Origin: Melanocharis versteri
Lineage: Eukaryota > Chordata > Aves > Passeriformes > Melanocharitidae
DNA: 64,000 nucleotides
Reading direction: 5' to 3'
Assembly (NCBI GenBank): GCA_013397845.1
Contig: VZTG01001545.1
Span: 81,074 to 145,073 of the forward strand
Positions 13,001 to 58,653 of this stretch are shown here, one piece after another (position 1 is the stretch's first letter; each line of letters begins with the position of its first letter). The position numbers and the translations under genes are program-made. The notes beneath the pieces were generated by a model. It was not told the DNA's origin, made no database searches, and worked only from the letters and a program-made list of their open reading frames with translations.

Positions 13001-15886
13001 TCAGCAAACTCCTGCAGAAGCACAAAGTTCAGCACAGTGGTGCCAGAGGTGACACCTGATTATCAGAGCAGCACAGCTCCCCAGTCCCCAAACCCTTACC
13101 TGTAACTGCACACACAAACCCATCACACCGAACTCTATTCCTGCAAGGACTGCTCGTGACACAGCCTTCAGCTTCTCTGTCAGAGTAATCACAGGGATCT
13201 CCACTGAACTGAGAGGGTTGTTCCAGGCGGGCAAATCTGTACTGTGATGAAATAAAAAATATTGACTCGAGTGCACAGAAATGGTGAATTTTATGCTTCT
13301 CTGGTTGAAAAACAAACTTTGTGCCGCCGAGATCTGATCTAAGCGCACTCTGTCATATTAAAGGAGAAAAGTGTCAGCACAGAAGTGTGATGCTGGTAAT
13401 TTGCCTCATTTCCCAGGTTTCTGATCTGCGACAGTTTTAATTTTACTGAGGAAGGGTTGAGGATTGGGAGGGATGAAGGAAAGTTTGCTTTTCTTTGACA
13501 GTTTGTTTAAATGAGCCTGATAGTGCAGTGCGGGACTTTGCAAGAGTAAGGAAGGATTCAGTTCCATCTCCTCTCTTTCAATTAGTGCTGGTAACGACAT
13601 CCCTTGTTATTTTCTGTCAGTGTATTTACTTGCCCCTCTGCATCATTAGGGATTTTTTTCCGCCCACAACACTGCTGTGAAGCAGTCAATTACTCCGTCC
13701 AATATGTTAGCCCTCCTTTTTCCCCAGCTTCTGAGATTAACTCCTTGATACGAAGCTTCACTCTCCCCAACTCCCATCACTGGTTATTCCTGCTTAAGCC
13801 TGGGAACAGCTTCTCCAACTCGTTAGCAGAGGTCTCTCTAGCAACAGGGATTTTGCTCTTCACGCTGCTGGGATCATCACTTTCATTTGATGGGGATTCT
13901 CGGGTGGAAAATGCTGGCTGGCAGACAAGAAAAATCATCTTAATCCTGAGAGGCACCGAGCGTCTCCAGGTCCCACAGGGGACCATTAGTGGGGAAGGTG
14001 CCTCGCACTGATGCTGGAAGAACAGGATTGTGTTGGAGAGCCCTGCAAAGCCTGGGTTTACACCTTCTCAAGACAGGGGGGCACCCTGGAAAGCACTGGA
14101 ATGACTGGGGGTGGTGAGCTGAAGAGCTAAAAGCCAGCTGAAAGCAAAACCCCGCAGTGTCACCTGTACGGGGCTCTCCTTGGCAGCTCCCCTCAGTTTG
14201 CCCAACCCCACGGACAAAAAGGACACGGCTCGAAAGAGGTCCCATCTCCTGGTTTCTAGGTGGTCCCTGGACCACAGACACTCACCCTTTTCTTCTGGCA
14301 GGGGTCACACTTGCTCCAGGAGGACCAGGTGGAGAGGGCGCAGTCGCGGGGCTGCGGCGGGACGCTGACGGAGCGGGCACGCCGGTCCCTGGCCACGCTG
14401 TCACTGCTGTCACCAGGGCTCGGGGACTCCTGGCCACTGTGTCCAACAACACGACAGCTTCAGGCTGTGAAACTGTGAGCTGTGAGGACCTGGCACCTCA
14501 GCCTACGCCTGTGTGAAACTACACACCAAGGAGAACTAGCACGCGTTAGATCTCAGCACGCTTTGCATGCCACCTCTGGATTCCAGTCCTCATCCCGACG
14601 GCATTGATTCCACTGGCACTGATTCTCTGTGAAACCTGATCCACTCTCCAGTGCCAGCATGGGAAACTCAACCCATGGTCCCCCAGTCTGGTGTGCAAGC
14701 TGTGCAAGCAGTAAAACCTTCACCACCAGTTGCTGCCCTCGCCCCTTGGCTCCAAGGTCAGATACCTCCATGACAAACACCAGTCCCAAGGCAAGGCCTG
14801 GCACGCACTCAGCATTTCTGAAAACCAGGCTTAAGTGTCTCTCTTTGCCCAGCAGCCCATTTTTTCCCAAGCTGGCCAAAGCCACTAGTCTTAGATTCTA
14901 CTCCCAGTTCACAAGTCATGAATCCATTAATCCCTTCCAACCCAGTAACAAACCCAAACCCCAAGTGTGAGCCTTTATTCTTCAGCCCAGCCACTATCTC
15001 ACCCCCTCACGTGACAGCTGTCTCCAAGGTTTCCACAATGCCACAGTTAAAATGCTGCCTCCTCTTTTGGTGGATTCAGGATTTCTGATTAAATCCCCGT
15101 CCCAGACAAATGCTCCCTTGTAGCACCTCCTTCAAGTGGGGAGCTTTAGTAGAATATTGACAATTAGTTTCTTTTCATAACCACTTCGACAAGGAAGCTA
15201 CCACAGCGGTGTTCCCAATTCTTCCACCCAGACAAGGAACAGCACCAGCTGAAGCTTTTAAGTATGATTTAGTGCCTGGCGTGGGGTTGCCATTATAGCA
15301 TATTAAAAATCACACAGAATAAAGGAATTACAAAACCTCATCAGCTTGCTGAGGCATGAAATCAAAGCTCAAAGTTCAGAGAACAGTGCAAAAACATAGC
15401 TAGATTGGAAAGATTACAAGACGTAGTTCTCTGAAACAGCAAAATCTATTACACCAGCAGAGAAAGAAACAGCTCTCAGCCACATTCTCACCACGGCTGC
15501 ACTTGAAGGAAACAACCCCCCGTGTGCCCAGCACTCTGTGGGGCAGCCAGCACGGGAGAAGGCTGCACATTCAAACAACTCCACGTTACAACACGAGCGT
15601 GGCGATCCGTCAGCTCCAATTCATCACCAGGATTGCGCCTCCGAAGGTGGAAGCGCTGCCCTGCGCTAACTCCAGAACGATGTCTTTCGCCATTCCTTAG
15701 AGACGCGGAAATCACTCCCGACAGCAATCACAGCTCGTACAGCACCCAACCCTCTGCTGAGCCTGATGGCTTCTCGTGCCATCCCGTGCGTGTGGCTGCA
15801 GAAACTCTCACTCACCCAAAGCCATGAGCAGCCTGGGTGCCCAGCATGGCACAGAGCAGCAGTAGCAGTTGGACGGGAGCGCTCAT
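984..15886 (-). CDS. C8B: Complement component C8 beta chain, exons 1-11 (3' end missing)
   Basis: Joining 1052..984, 2819..2666, 5111..4948, 5967..5839, 7980..7740, 9507..9310, 10242..10110, 12422..12281, 13241..13100, 14436..14286 and 15886..15816 in reverse order gives 531 codons plus one base, with GT-AG borders and matching phases throughout. Domain order is signal peptide (1-20), propeptide to R45, TSP1 (56-109), LDLRA (112-146), MACPF (148-490, signature FGTHF 331-335), EGF-like (493-525). Human C8B is 591 residues, so the second TSP1 repeat (about 55 residues) is missing and presumably lies left of base 1. The protein is secreted by liver and joins C8A-C8G on C5b-7 to start membrane insertion of the attack complex. 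C9 lacks a second TSP1 and sits beside DAB2, not DAB1. The neighbour, the strand and motifs such as the one at 318-324 (EYSYGEY) favour C8B over C8A, C6, C7 or C9. Confidence 0.95.
1053..2665 (-). other. C8B: C8B intron 10
   Basis: Apart from the CR1 copy at 1347-1692 it contains only unique-looking sequence and a T tract at about 2395-2406. The open frames here run through CR1 or intron and have no splice context. Confidence 0.75.
1347..1692 (-). mobile_element. CR1 LINE 3' end with internal deletion
   Basis: The plus strand begins CACAGAATCCCGGAATGGTT, the reverse complement of the CR1 3' terminus, and then follows the usual CR1 sequence (CCACGGGCAGGGACACCTTCC, GGGATCCAGGGGCAGCCAC). At about 1585 it jumps from the TCCAACCCTGCC block straight to CTCTGGACTTGCTCCAGCAG. 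Roughly 200 bases present in the copy at 11,656 are missing. Confidence 0.88.
2666..2819 (-). CDS. C8B: C8B exon 10: end of MACPF and start of EGF-like module
   Basis: The exon opens AEPLYELVTPSDLADSMKIK and ends CRCAPCHGNGIPFLR, the first half of an EGF-like module with its CxC..C pattern. The acceptor is read as tag before GCAGAG. The overlapping cag three bases further in would delete one codon in frame and is the weaker choice. The donor is GTACAGG. Confidence 0.92.
2820..4947 (-). other. C8B: C8B intron 9
   Basis: No exon, RNA gene or clear repeat was recognised. There is a short A-rich tract at about 3704-3713 and otherwise unremarkable single-copy DNA. Confidence 0.7.
4948..5111 (-). 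CDS. C8B: C8B exon 9: MACPF, C-terminal part
   Basis: Fifty-four codons include FVEDFIALVRGGASEDVATL and GDAVQYNPEIIKLK. The VRGGASE and WGDAVQYNP blocks match human C8B almost residue for residue. The acceptor is acttttgcag and the donor GTACTGC. The phase (1 in, 0 out) fits both neighbours. Confidence 0.94.
5112..5838 (-). other. C8B: C8B intron 8
   Basis: A pyrimidine-rich stretch on the plus strand (about 5270-5520) produces overlapping open frames on both strands with low-complexity Pro/Ser/Leu content. I see no splice signals or homology there. Confidence 0.7.
5839..5967 (-). CDS. C8B: C8B exon 8: MACPF, second membrane-inserting segment region
   Basis: The 129 bases encode YSLSDVQKCAQKGFNIGVNF, followed by VSVALGVDSAGC and LLKEIG. 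Alternating hydrophobic residues (FNIGVNFPKVSVALGV) suit a second beta-hairpin-forming region. The two cysteines correspond to paired cysteines in the human protein. The donor is GTAAGC. Confidence 0.93.
5968..7739 (-). other. C8B: C8B intron 7
   Basis: It holds a plus-strand CR1 tail (6395-6655). Nothing else was recognised. Confidence 0.72.
6395..6655 (+). mobile_element. CR1 LINE 3' end, plus orientation
   Basis: GGAGTTTCCCAGGGCAAGGG, ACACGTGGATGTGGCACTTG and TTTAGTGGTGGCCTTGGCAG follow the end of CR1 ORF2 and its short 3' UTR. It closes with CTTTTCCAACCTAAAGGATT CCATGATTCT, the sense CR1 terminus with its 8-base tail motif. It is opposite in direction to C8B transcription. Confidence 0.87.
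7740..7980 (-). CDS. C8B: C8B exon 7: MACPF core with FGTHF signature
   Basis: This is the longest exon of the gene here, 80 codons plus one base. It carries the central MACPF beta-sheet sequence: KLKPRALMLHHEFLQRL, EYSYGEYRELYRDFGTHF and GGIYEYTLVMN. FGTHF (331-335) is the family signature [YF]-G-T-H-[FY]. The glycine pair after it (GG 342-343) is the conserved bend at which the sheet opens. Acceptor tttcctgcag, donor GTACGTG. Confidence 0.96.
7981..9309 (-). other. C8B: C8B intron 6
   Basis: It contains a short CA run near 8448-8458 and a CR1 piece from about 8994. The rest shows no gene or RNA. Confidence 0.7.
8994..9090 (-). mobile_element. CR1 LINE tail fragment (divergent subfamily)
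   Basis: CAGAATCAGAAAATACCCAC followed by AGCTGGAAGGGACCCACAAG and GATCACTGAG matches the 3' end of CR1 subfamilies whose terminus reads GAGTTGGAAGGGACCCAYAAG. The inner border is indistinct. Confidence 0.7.
9310..9507 (-). CDS. C8B: C8B exon 6: MACPF, first membrane-inserting segment region
   Basis: Sixty-six codons begin TKGKYEFTMTEYDSYSNYE and end RMKRFSSS. In MACPF proteins this interval contains the first helix bundle that unfolds into a membrane hairpin, and the FGFGIKIPNVFELG stretch fits that amphipathic pattern. The donor is taken as GTAAGC (9309..9304). An overlapping GT two bases upstream would break the frame with exon 7. Confidence 0.93.
10110..10242 (-). CDS. C8B: C8B exon 5: MACPF, N-terminal part
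   Basis: The 133 bases encode GLNIFTNSLEGLVLDHRYYAG, then GCSPH and FRKPYNVESYTPE. The VLDHRYYAGGCSPH and RFRKPYNVESYTP blocks are nearly identical to human C8B and are the strongest single piece of evidence for the paralogue. The donor is GTACGTG. Confidence 0.95.
10243..12280 (-). other. C8B: C8B intron 4
   Basis: It contains the best-preserved CR1 copy of the window (11,656-12,180). Upstream of that there is AT-rich single-copy DNA with a T tract near 11,353-11,372. No exon was recognised. Confidence 0.72.
11656..12180 (-). mobile_element. CR1 LINE 3' end, about 520 bp
   Basis: The plus strand reads AGAATCATGGAATGATTTGG GTTGGGAGGGACC, the reverse complement of the CR1 tail. It continues without a large gap through CCATTCCCCCTTGTCCTGTC, TCTTCTCCAGGCTGAACAAC and CCTGGACTTGCTCCATCAGG. 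This is a typical 5'-truncated copy in the same direction as C8B. Confidence 0.92.
12281..12422 (-). CDS. C8B: C8B exon 4: LDLRA calcium site and start of MACPF
   Basis: This exon holds RCIARRLLCNGDDDCG followed by DQSDEKNC, the acidic calcium-binding hallmark of LDLRA repeats (residues 123-146). The MACPF domain then opens with CDQKMEEYWGIENLA. The acceptor is cctag and the donor GTGAGTC; phase is 1 in and 2 out. Confidence 0.94.
13100..13241 (-). CDS. C8B: C8B exon 3: second half of TSP1, start of LDLRA
   Basis: The 142 bases (47 codons plus one base) begin YRFARLEQPSQF and run through the remaining TSP1 cysteines (GDPC, EGCV, SSPC). They continue into the first part of the LDL-receptor class A module (VRCDGFVCAVTG). 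Acceptor ttcatcacag and donor GTAAGG are both good. Confidence 0.93.
14286..14436 (-). CDS. C8B: C8B exon 2: propeptide and first half of TSP1
   Basis: The exon has 151 bases, enters in phase 2 and leaves in phase 0. It encodes a low-complexity Ser/Asp/Arg stretch, the dibasic motif RRAR (42-45) followed by SVSV, and then the start of the thrombospondin repeat: C56, TWSSWS, C67 and C70 in CDPC. W61 and W64 lie in the W-x-x-W motif that is C-mannosylated in complement terminal proteins. The exon ends at QKKR, the usual mid-repeat intron position in this family. The donor is GTGAGTG. Confidence 0.93.
15816..15886 (-). CDS. C8B: C8B exon 1: start codon and signal peptide
   Basis: The exon encodes 23 codons plus two bases. 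A hydrophobic core of five leucines after APVQ, ending near GTQAA, is a classic secretion signal. The start is placed at the ATG at 15886..15884, with G at -3, because APVQLLLLLCAMLG lines up with the human signal core. The same frame stays open upstream to another ATG at 16106, so an N-extended product cannot be excluded. That longer start would bury the signal peptide and is less likely. The donor is GTGAGTGAG. Confidence 0.9.
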
Positions 15887-15936
15887 CGCTCCGAGGTACC
15901 GCCAGCGATCCCACAGCGCCAGCACCCTCACCCCGT

Positions 15937-15955
15937 GGGGCTTTGAACAGGGTTC
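15937..15955 (-). promoter_or_regulatory. Possible HNF4-like site upstream of C8B
   Basis: About 50-70 bases before the start codon the minus strand reads TGTTCAAAGCCCC, close to the HNF4 core (GNNCAAAG followed by a half site). It overlaps the spaced palindrome TGAAC-CCT-GTTCA. C8B is a liver gene and HNF4 is a usual liver activator. No TATA box is visible. This is a motif match only; it may instead be transcribed 5' UTR. Confidence 0.3.
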
Positions 15956-18900
15956 AGGCACAGAAAGAGGAACTGCCAAGCTGCTCTGGCACCCTGTGAA
16001 CAGCAGATGACCCAGCACCTGGCAGGCTCGCAAGGTAAATGCTGCAGTTGTTAGCACGCGGCTTTCCCGAGGCGAGCGGGGAGGAAACAAAGCTCTGCCC
16101 AGCAGCAATCTGCACTTTCATTTGTAATGCTCCTTTCAAGGGATGGGGAAAACGAGTATTTCAACAAAACGAAACATATTTGAGTCTTGGCAAGAAGGAA
16201 GCGATAAGTAAACTCAAGTCGGCTTTCTAGGAATAGAGTGCAGAATCATTTATTTATTGCTGCTTTTCACATCTGTCTTCCAGAGGAAGGTCAGACACGA
16301 GGCATAAGCACTTATTCTCACGGCTCAGGGAAAGCCTTATCCCTGAGAGTGCCCCTCCCTGTCTCTCCTGCTGCTGGGGAGGACAAGACCCCAGCCCTGG
16401 CTGGGCCATTCCACAGAGATTCTCTGCTCCACATACCCAAAGTCTTGAGCCCACGAAAGCAGGGCCTGCCGGGGTATCCAATGTAACGTCTCGGTGTTTT
16501 CTTGCTACCACACTGAGTCATTCTCTCTCTCAGATGGTCCTGACTGGGCTGAGAACTTACCACGGGCTGGTTCCCACCAGTTCAGCTGAGATTTCAAAGG
16601 CAGGTCAGAACCTTGAGGAGTTTTTCTTTGGTTGTCTGTTGAGCCTTCACATCCTGCTGCTTCTCCCTCCAGGTACAGCTTTTTGATTCCTGAGACACAA
16701 GAGTCTTTCCCTTCATTTTCTTAGTCTTTAACCCATAGCGAGCATCTCAGAGGGAGGAAAGTTCTCTGAATCTGTGCTTCCCAGCACAAAATGAAGAATG
16801 TCACTGTGTTTTCCCACCCTTCCCCTTGCTGGACAATGTCTTTGAAGAGACAAAGCCTGACTTGGAGCAACTGTGGCTTTTAGCAACACAAGCTCTCACC
16901 CTGGGATACGATACATCTCTGAGTGCTTCGATGATCCAAAGAATAAATACATTTTAATTTGCTCATTTTGGGGATGATGGGTGCTGCACATAAAATTACT
17001 CGTATTCACTAATACCAAACAAACCCAATCACCTCAGTGCCGTTACCCGGCCACCTTAAAGTGTCACGGTTACCTTACAAATGACATTATTCTGCCTGTG
17101 GAGCCACGTCCCTGCAAAATAAGCGACTGGCTGAGACATCTTTCTGGTTTGGCAGCCTGGTGATAACAATTTAACACAGTGAGGCACATTAACCGAATCC
17201 TCGTAGGAATCTGCTCCAAATAAAAGACTGTGTTTCAGGCAGCCCTTTTTTAACCCAGAGTTACAGAGCACAGTGATGAACTGCCCTCTAGACATGGAGG
17301 ACAAACGGTAAGGGGAGATGATTCAGGCTGTGCAAAGCTTTCTGTTTGCCTTTCTTGCCCGATTTTTTCTTCCAAATGACTTTGCCCCAGCCTGAACCCA
17401 AGATGTGCCTGTGTGACACAGCTTGCTCAACCTCTGGCACAATTGATTCAGCTGTTAATCATTTGTCCACGACAAAAAAACCCAAAACACTTACAGAAAA
17501 GACCCTTCCAACCACGGGACCTTTGCTGGCCGGGAAATACAGCACGCATCCAACATTTCAACAGCAGTAAAAGATGAACCAAGGTTATAAACATAGAGCA
17601 CTCTCTAGATTTAGCTGCACACCATGACAGTGATCCCAGCATGGGGAATTCTCAAGCTTCTCTCTGCTGCTTGTCCTTGTTTTGCTGCCTCTCACCACGC
17701 ACATCTCAGTGGTGGACATGCAGAAGGAAGTGGTGAATTACCAGGAGTGAGGTTAAAACGGGAGCAGGGACCCACGAGAGAGAATTTCCTGCACCTCAAC
17801 ACACTTTTCAGAGAGAACTAAAAAGCAGAATCAGATTTTACGCATAGTTTACAACCTAGTTTAATTAGAGGTAGGTCTAACACATGGTATTTGACAGCAA
17901 CCACAGGTTATTTTCCACTTCCTTGGGTCCATGGATCAGCGGGAATGTTCCATTCCTGCTCCTTCTCCACTGGTGACTGCAGCAGCTGTGGCTTTCTGAT
18001 GAGCTGTTTTAAAGTCCCAAAACAACTCTCTACGTTGCTGAATGAGGGCTCATCACACTTGAATCAAAATCGAATCAAATGCCCACCATGAACACAGAGC
18101 CTACAAGGGCAACACATCTTTTGCAGACTTCATATCCCAAGTTTGTGAGCCTTTCTCTCCTCCCCGTAAATAAATCCTCTACAGTTTCACCAAACATGAT
18201 GGTTCTTTAAATAGCAGTTTCCTGTCCAAAGAAAAACTGAAACACATCAGAGCTGAAAGGCCCTCCCTGGGAAAAATCAGACTGGAGGCAGCAAGCAGCT
18301 GCTTACAGACTTACCGGTGCACTTTTCAAAAAGTTTCTTTTTCCCCTCTGAGAAAACCATTTTATTCCCTGCTTTGGAGCTCAGAACGCATTTCCTTCTG
18401 TGGAAAAACTCATCCAGAGGTAAAAGGAAGCTTCCCACCAATTTTAATTGTGAAGAACATAAGGTGGCAAATATACGGTCAAATTTACAACTAAGGAATA
18501 CTTCCAGATTTTTACAACTGACCCTGTGGCATCACCGTATTTGTTACTAACACCGTTATTTTCTGGTGTGAGGCTGGTCTCTGGAAGGCCCTGGACATCA
18601 AAAACTCACCTTGTTGAGCTCAGTTCTCCTCTTCTGGGTTTTGGTTGACTAAAAATAATCCCACAGTGGCTCAGGCCAGATCTGGCAGAGGTTCACCTAC
18701 TCTGAAAGCTCTGAAGTCCTGTGAAGAGTTGAAGACAAACAAAGAAACCCCCACCATGTCCCACCCCTTGTCTCCATCTCCTCTCCATTAGACCTCAAGA
18801 CAACAAACACACACACACTTGTTTTCAAACTAGAAACAGCATTTTTTAAAGGAAAAAAGACACTCATAATCTGTTATGTCAAATAAATAGTACAAAATTC

Positions 18901-21689
18901 ACAAAAAAAGCAACATCTCACAGCATTGTAACTTCTGCTCATTTCGAACACAGCTCACTTCTGACACTGAGAGCTGTTCTTACACCTCTAATAACTGTTA
19001 GATGCCACAAAAGGGTTTTTTTTTTCTTGCAGCTAGTACTTGGCAGTAATTCTTCCTAATCCTTTATTTTCACAAATGTCTGAGGCTGAATGGGCAGAGA
19101 TTGCTGCCTGTTAACCTGATTTTCCTTTAATCTATTGTGATTTCCTTTCTTTGCTGGTGAGGAGTATTTATAGAAGTGGTGCTATGGGAGCTACGAAACA
19201 GGGTTGAAAAGCCAGCAAATAATATCAGATCTCAAAAGACCTTTTTTTTTTTTTAAATAAAACCCCATTCTGTATCTGAAAGCCCCCTGAATGGGCAACA
19301 TCTGAGGCTATTCTTCTCACTGAGATTTTTTCAGGTGCTGATAAAACATTTTAGGGTGATAGATGAGCCACAGGGCAAACATATCCATTGAGATAAGACT
19401 ATTAAAAGCTCTAAAAACTAATAGCTGGAGAGCTGTTTCACTAATAGACCTGATATTTCCTGCCTCCAGTAGGATAATTTCAGAGACAGGCCATGTTACA
19501 GGTACTCAGGAAATCCTATCAGGATATCTCCCCATATTCCTCCCTGTCATGAGCTGAAATGTATAATTCAGTTTCCCCCCACTTTCAGACAGCAAGTAAA
19601 ACCAGAAAAAAACCCCAAACTCACACCATTATTCTTCTCCATGCCAGTTTTACCTCGGGTACTCAAAACCAACAAAATAAAGGTTTTTAATGAGGCTGAT
19701 CCTAAAAAGCAAATCAGCGTGAGAAGACCAATTCGTGGAAGACCTCAGCACAAGAGAGAAATACTCTTACAAATCATGACTTTGGCAGAGGTGACATCAA
19801 ACCAGAGCCAGGAGCAGGGGGTGAGATTTTGGATGGCACAAACAGGAGCAGAAGGAGAAGCCAGGAGCTGTGCCTCCATTTCCTGCTGCTCAGATGGACT
19901 TTCACGGTGCTCCTTCCCCACTGTGTGCATCCCACGCTGGCTCAGGGAGGCAATTGTAGAGAACAGATTCAAACCTCTGTGGAAAACTGCCAACAGATAT
20001 CCCCTTTCATTTCTCTGACATGATATTCCTCTGACTGAGAACAGCATTTGCCAGGAAAGCAATAAATACGAATCTGACAGGACAGGAGTTCTTCAGAAAG
20101 CAAAGGAAGAAAAAAGGAAACAGTGCATGAAAATGTATTTCAGAACCTCAAAAAACCAGCCAGAAAGCAGTTACCTTCTCTGTTGCAGCAACTGTCACTG
20201 AGTAGTGATTAAAGCACAGAAAACATTGCCTTTAATCCAACGTGAGGGAGTGAAAATTGCATATTCCCAGTCTGTACAAAGCAGTTGCTTTCCCAGAAGC
20301 CACTGACATGGAAAAGAGAGATCTGTCAGCGTTCTCACTGCTGTAAAACCACAGGCTGATTCTGCAAACTGTCTGCTAATGAAATTCTCATTACTGCAGG
20401 AGATCATGGCTTTAATTAGCATTGGTTAAATTGGGACCATTTCTTGGAGTGGTCATATCTGAGCTGGGCACTCTCATACACAATATAGAGATTCCAAGTG
20501 CTGAAGTTACAGCAGCATTAGTGTGCTACAGCACAGAAACACAGCACAGCAAGAATACATTCTTATCCCTTCTGAACACACAGAACAGGTCCTTCCCTCC
20601 TCCCTTGGGATTCCTCTTCCTCACCACTACCAGATTACACCTCAAACCTGCTCATTCTGAATTTTTACACTGAGTTTACACAACAACTGTACAACACGAG
20701 CCCATTTTTCTGATTTTTCAACCAACTTCAATGTGAGGGTACCAGATCAACAAGACCAGATTTAGCCTTCATTGTAAAAACGCGTTTTAGTTTAAATCCA
20801 GGCTTAGCTGTGGCTTATTTCACTTTAAGTTGATGTTTCGTAGCTGGTTGAAAACCAGAGATCACATTCTTCCTTCCAAGGACACCTGGGTACAGTTACA
20901 CACAAATCAAAATGCCATTAACACTGGTGTGCTTTCACCACAGCAGAATAACCTTTATTCTCAGGTGGGATCCAAGTATTTCAACAATGTTCTTTGACAA
21001 AGGCAAGGAATGCTTCACCATGACCTACTGGGCATTTCTGGTGCAGGAGGAAGGGATGAGACATCAAGAAGTAGAAATACAATAAAACAGATGTGCACAC
21101 ATCCACACCTCTCTCTCTCCCTGTACATAAACATGTATTTCTTACACTTAAATTTTACTGCATTACTCTCTTGGCAGAGAACGGGAAAATTCCTTCTCAG
21201 CTGAGCTTTATTATCAGTTCTGTGCACACTACTGGAAATTCTGGGGGGGCTCTGCTTTCAAAACTGTCATGTTTAAATGCACATCTGTAATTTCAAATCC
21301 CACTTGAATGAAAAGAGCAAGCAAAATTAATTTCAGCTTCTCATGCCATAAAGATAAACCAGCTTTGGGAGCACCACCCAGCGTGGGCTGTCCCAGGAAT
21401 GGGGAATTTTGCAGGAGATGATACAAATACCTCCTGGTTTGGGATGCTCATCCTAAAACACCCAAAAAGAGGCCAAAAATGTGGAGGCAGCAATTAAAAT
21501 CAGCAAGTTACGTATCTGCAAGATAAAAAACACTTAGTGTTTGAGATCAGTTATTCCCCAAATTAAGGATTTTCTCCTTTCCCAGGTATTTCCACTGTCA
21601 AAAATAAAGGCCCTGCCAGACACCAACACTGCACTGTAAGTCTGGCAGAATTATCCCAGAGGAGCACAAGCTGTGAAACAAACTTACTG

Positions 21690-21690
<1 letters not shown>
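15956..21690. other. Intergenic interval between C8B and DAB1
   Basis: No exon-like open frame with splice sites, no tRNA and no clear retroposon was found in this 5.7 kb. There are short simple tracts: CA near 18,809-18,820 and T tracts near 19,016-19,026 and 19,243-19,254. Promoter elements of C8B may lie at the left edge. Confidence 0.6.
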
Positions 21691-58630
<36,940 letters not shown>

Positions 58631-58635
58631 CTAAA

Positions 58636-58653
58636 AAAACAAACAAACAAACA
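58636..58653 (+). repeat. (AAAC)n microsatellite at DAB1 splice acceptor
   Basis: About four and a half AAAC units directly abut the exon at 58,630. On the transcript strand they read GTTTGTTTGTTT ending TTTTTTTAG and form the polypyrimidine tract. Confidence 0.9.

Larger units (their letters stand above)
12423..15815 (-). other. C8B: C8B introns 3, 2 and 1 (excluding exons 3 and 2)
   Basis: Three introns (12,423-13,099; 13,242-14,285; 14,437-15,815) were read in all frames. A stretch at 15,490-15,640 has long open frames but no domain match and no consistent splice phases, so it is left as intron. No repeat family was recognised. Confidence 0.65.

Noticed and set aside
15488..15727. Apparent exon with acceptor gttagcgcag and donor GTGAGAATG
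   Set aside because: No frame gives a TSP1-like or signal-like product, and exon 1 joins exon 2 at 14,436 directly in the right phase.
984..15886. Identification as C9, suspected at first from the nearby DAB-family gene
   Set aside because: The neighbour is DAB1, not DAB2, and the exon peptides match C8B far better than C9.
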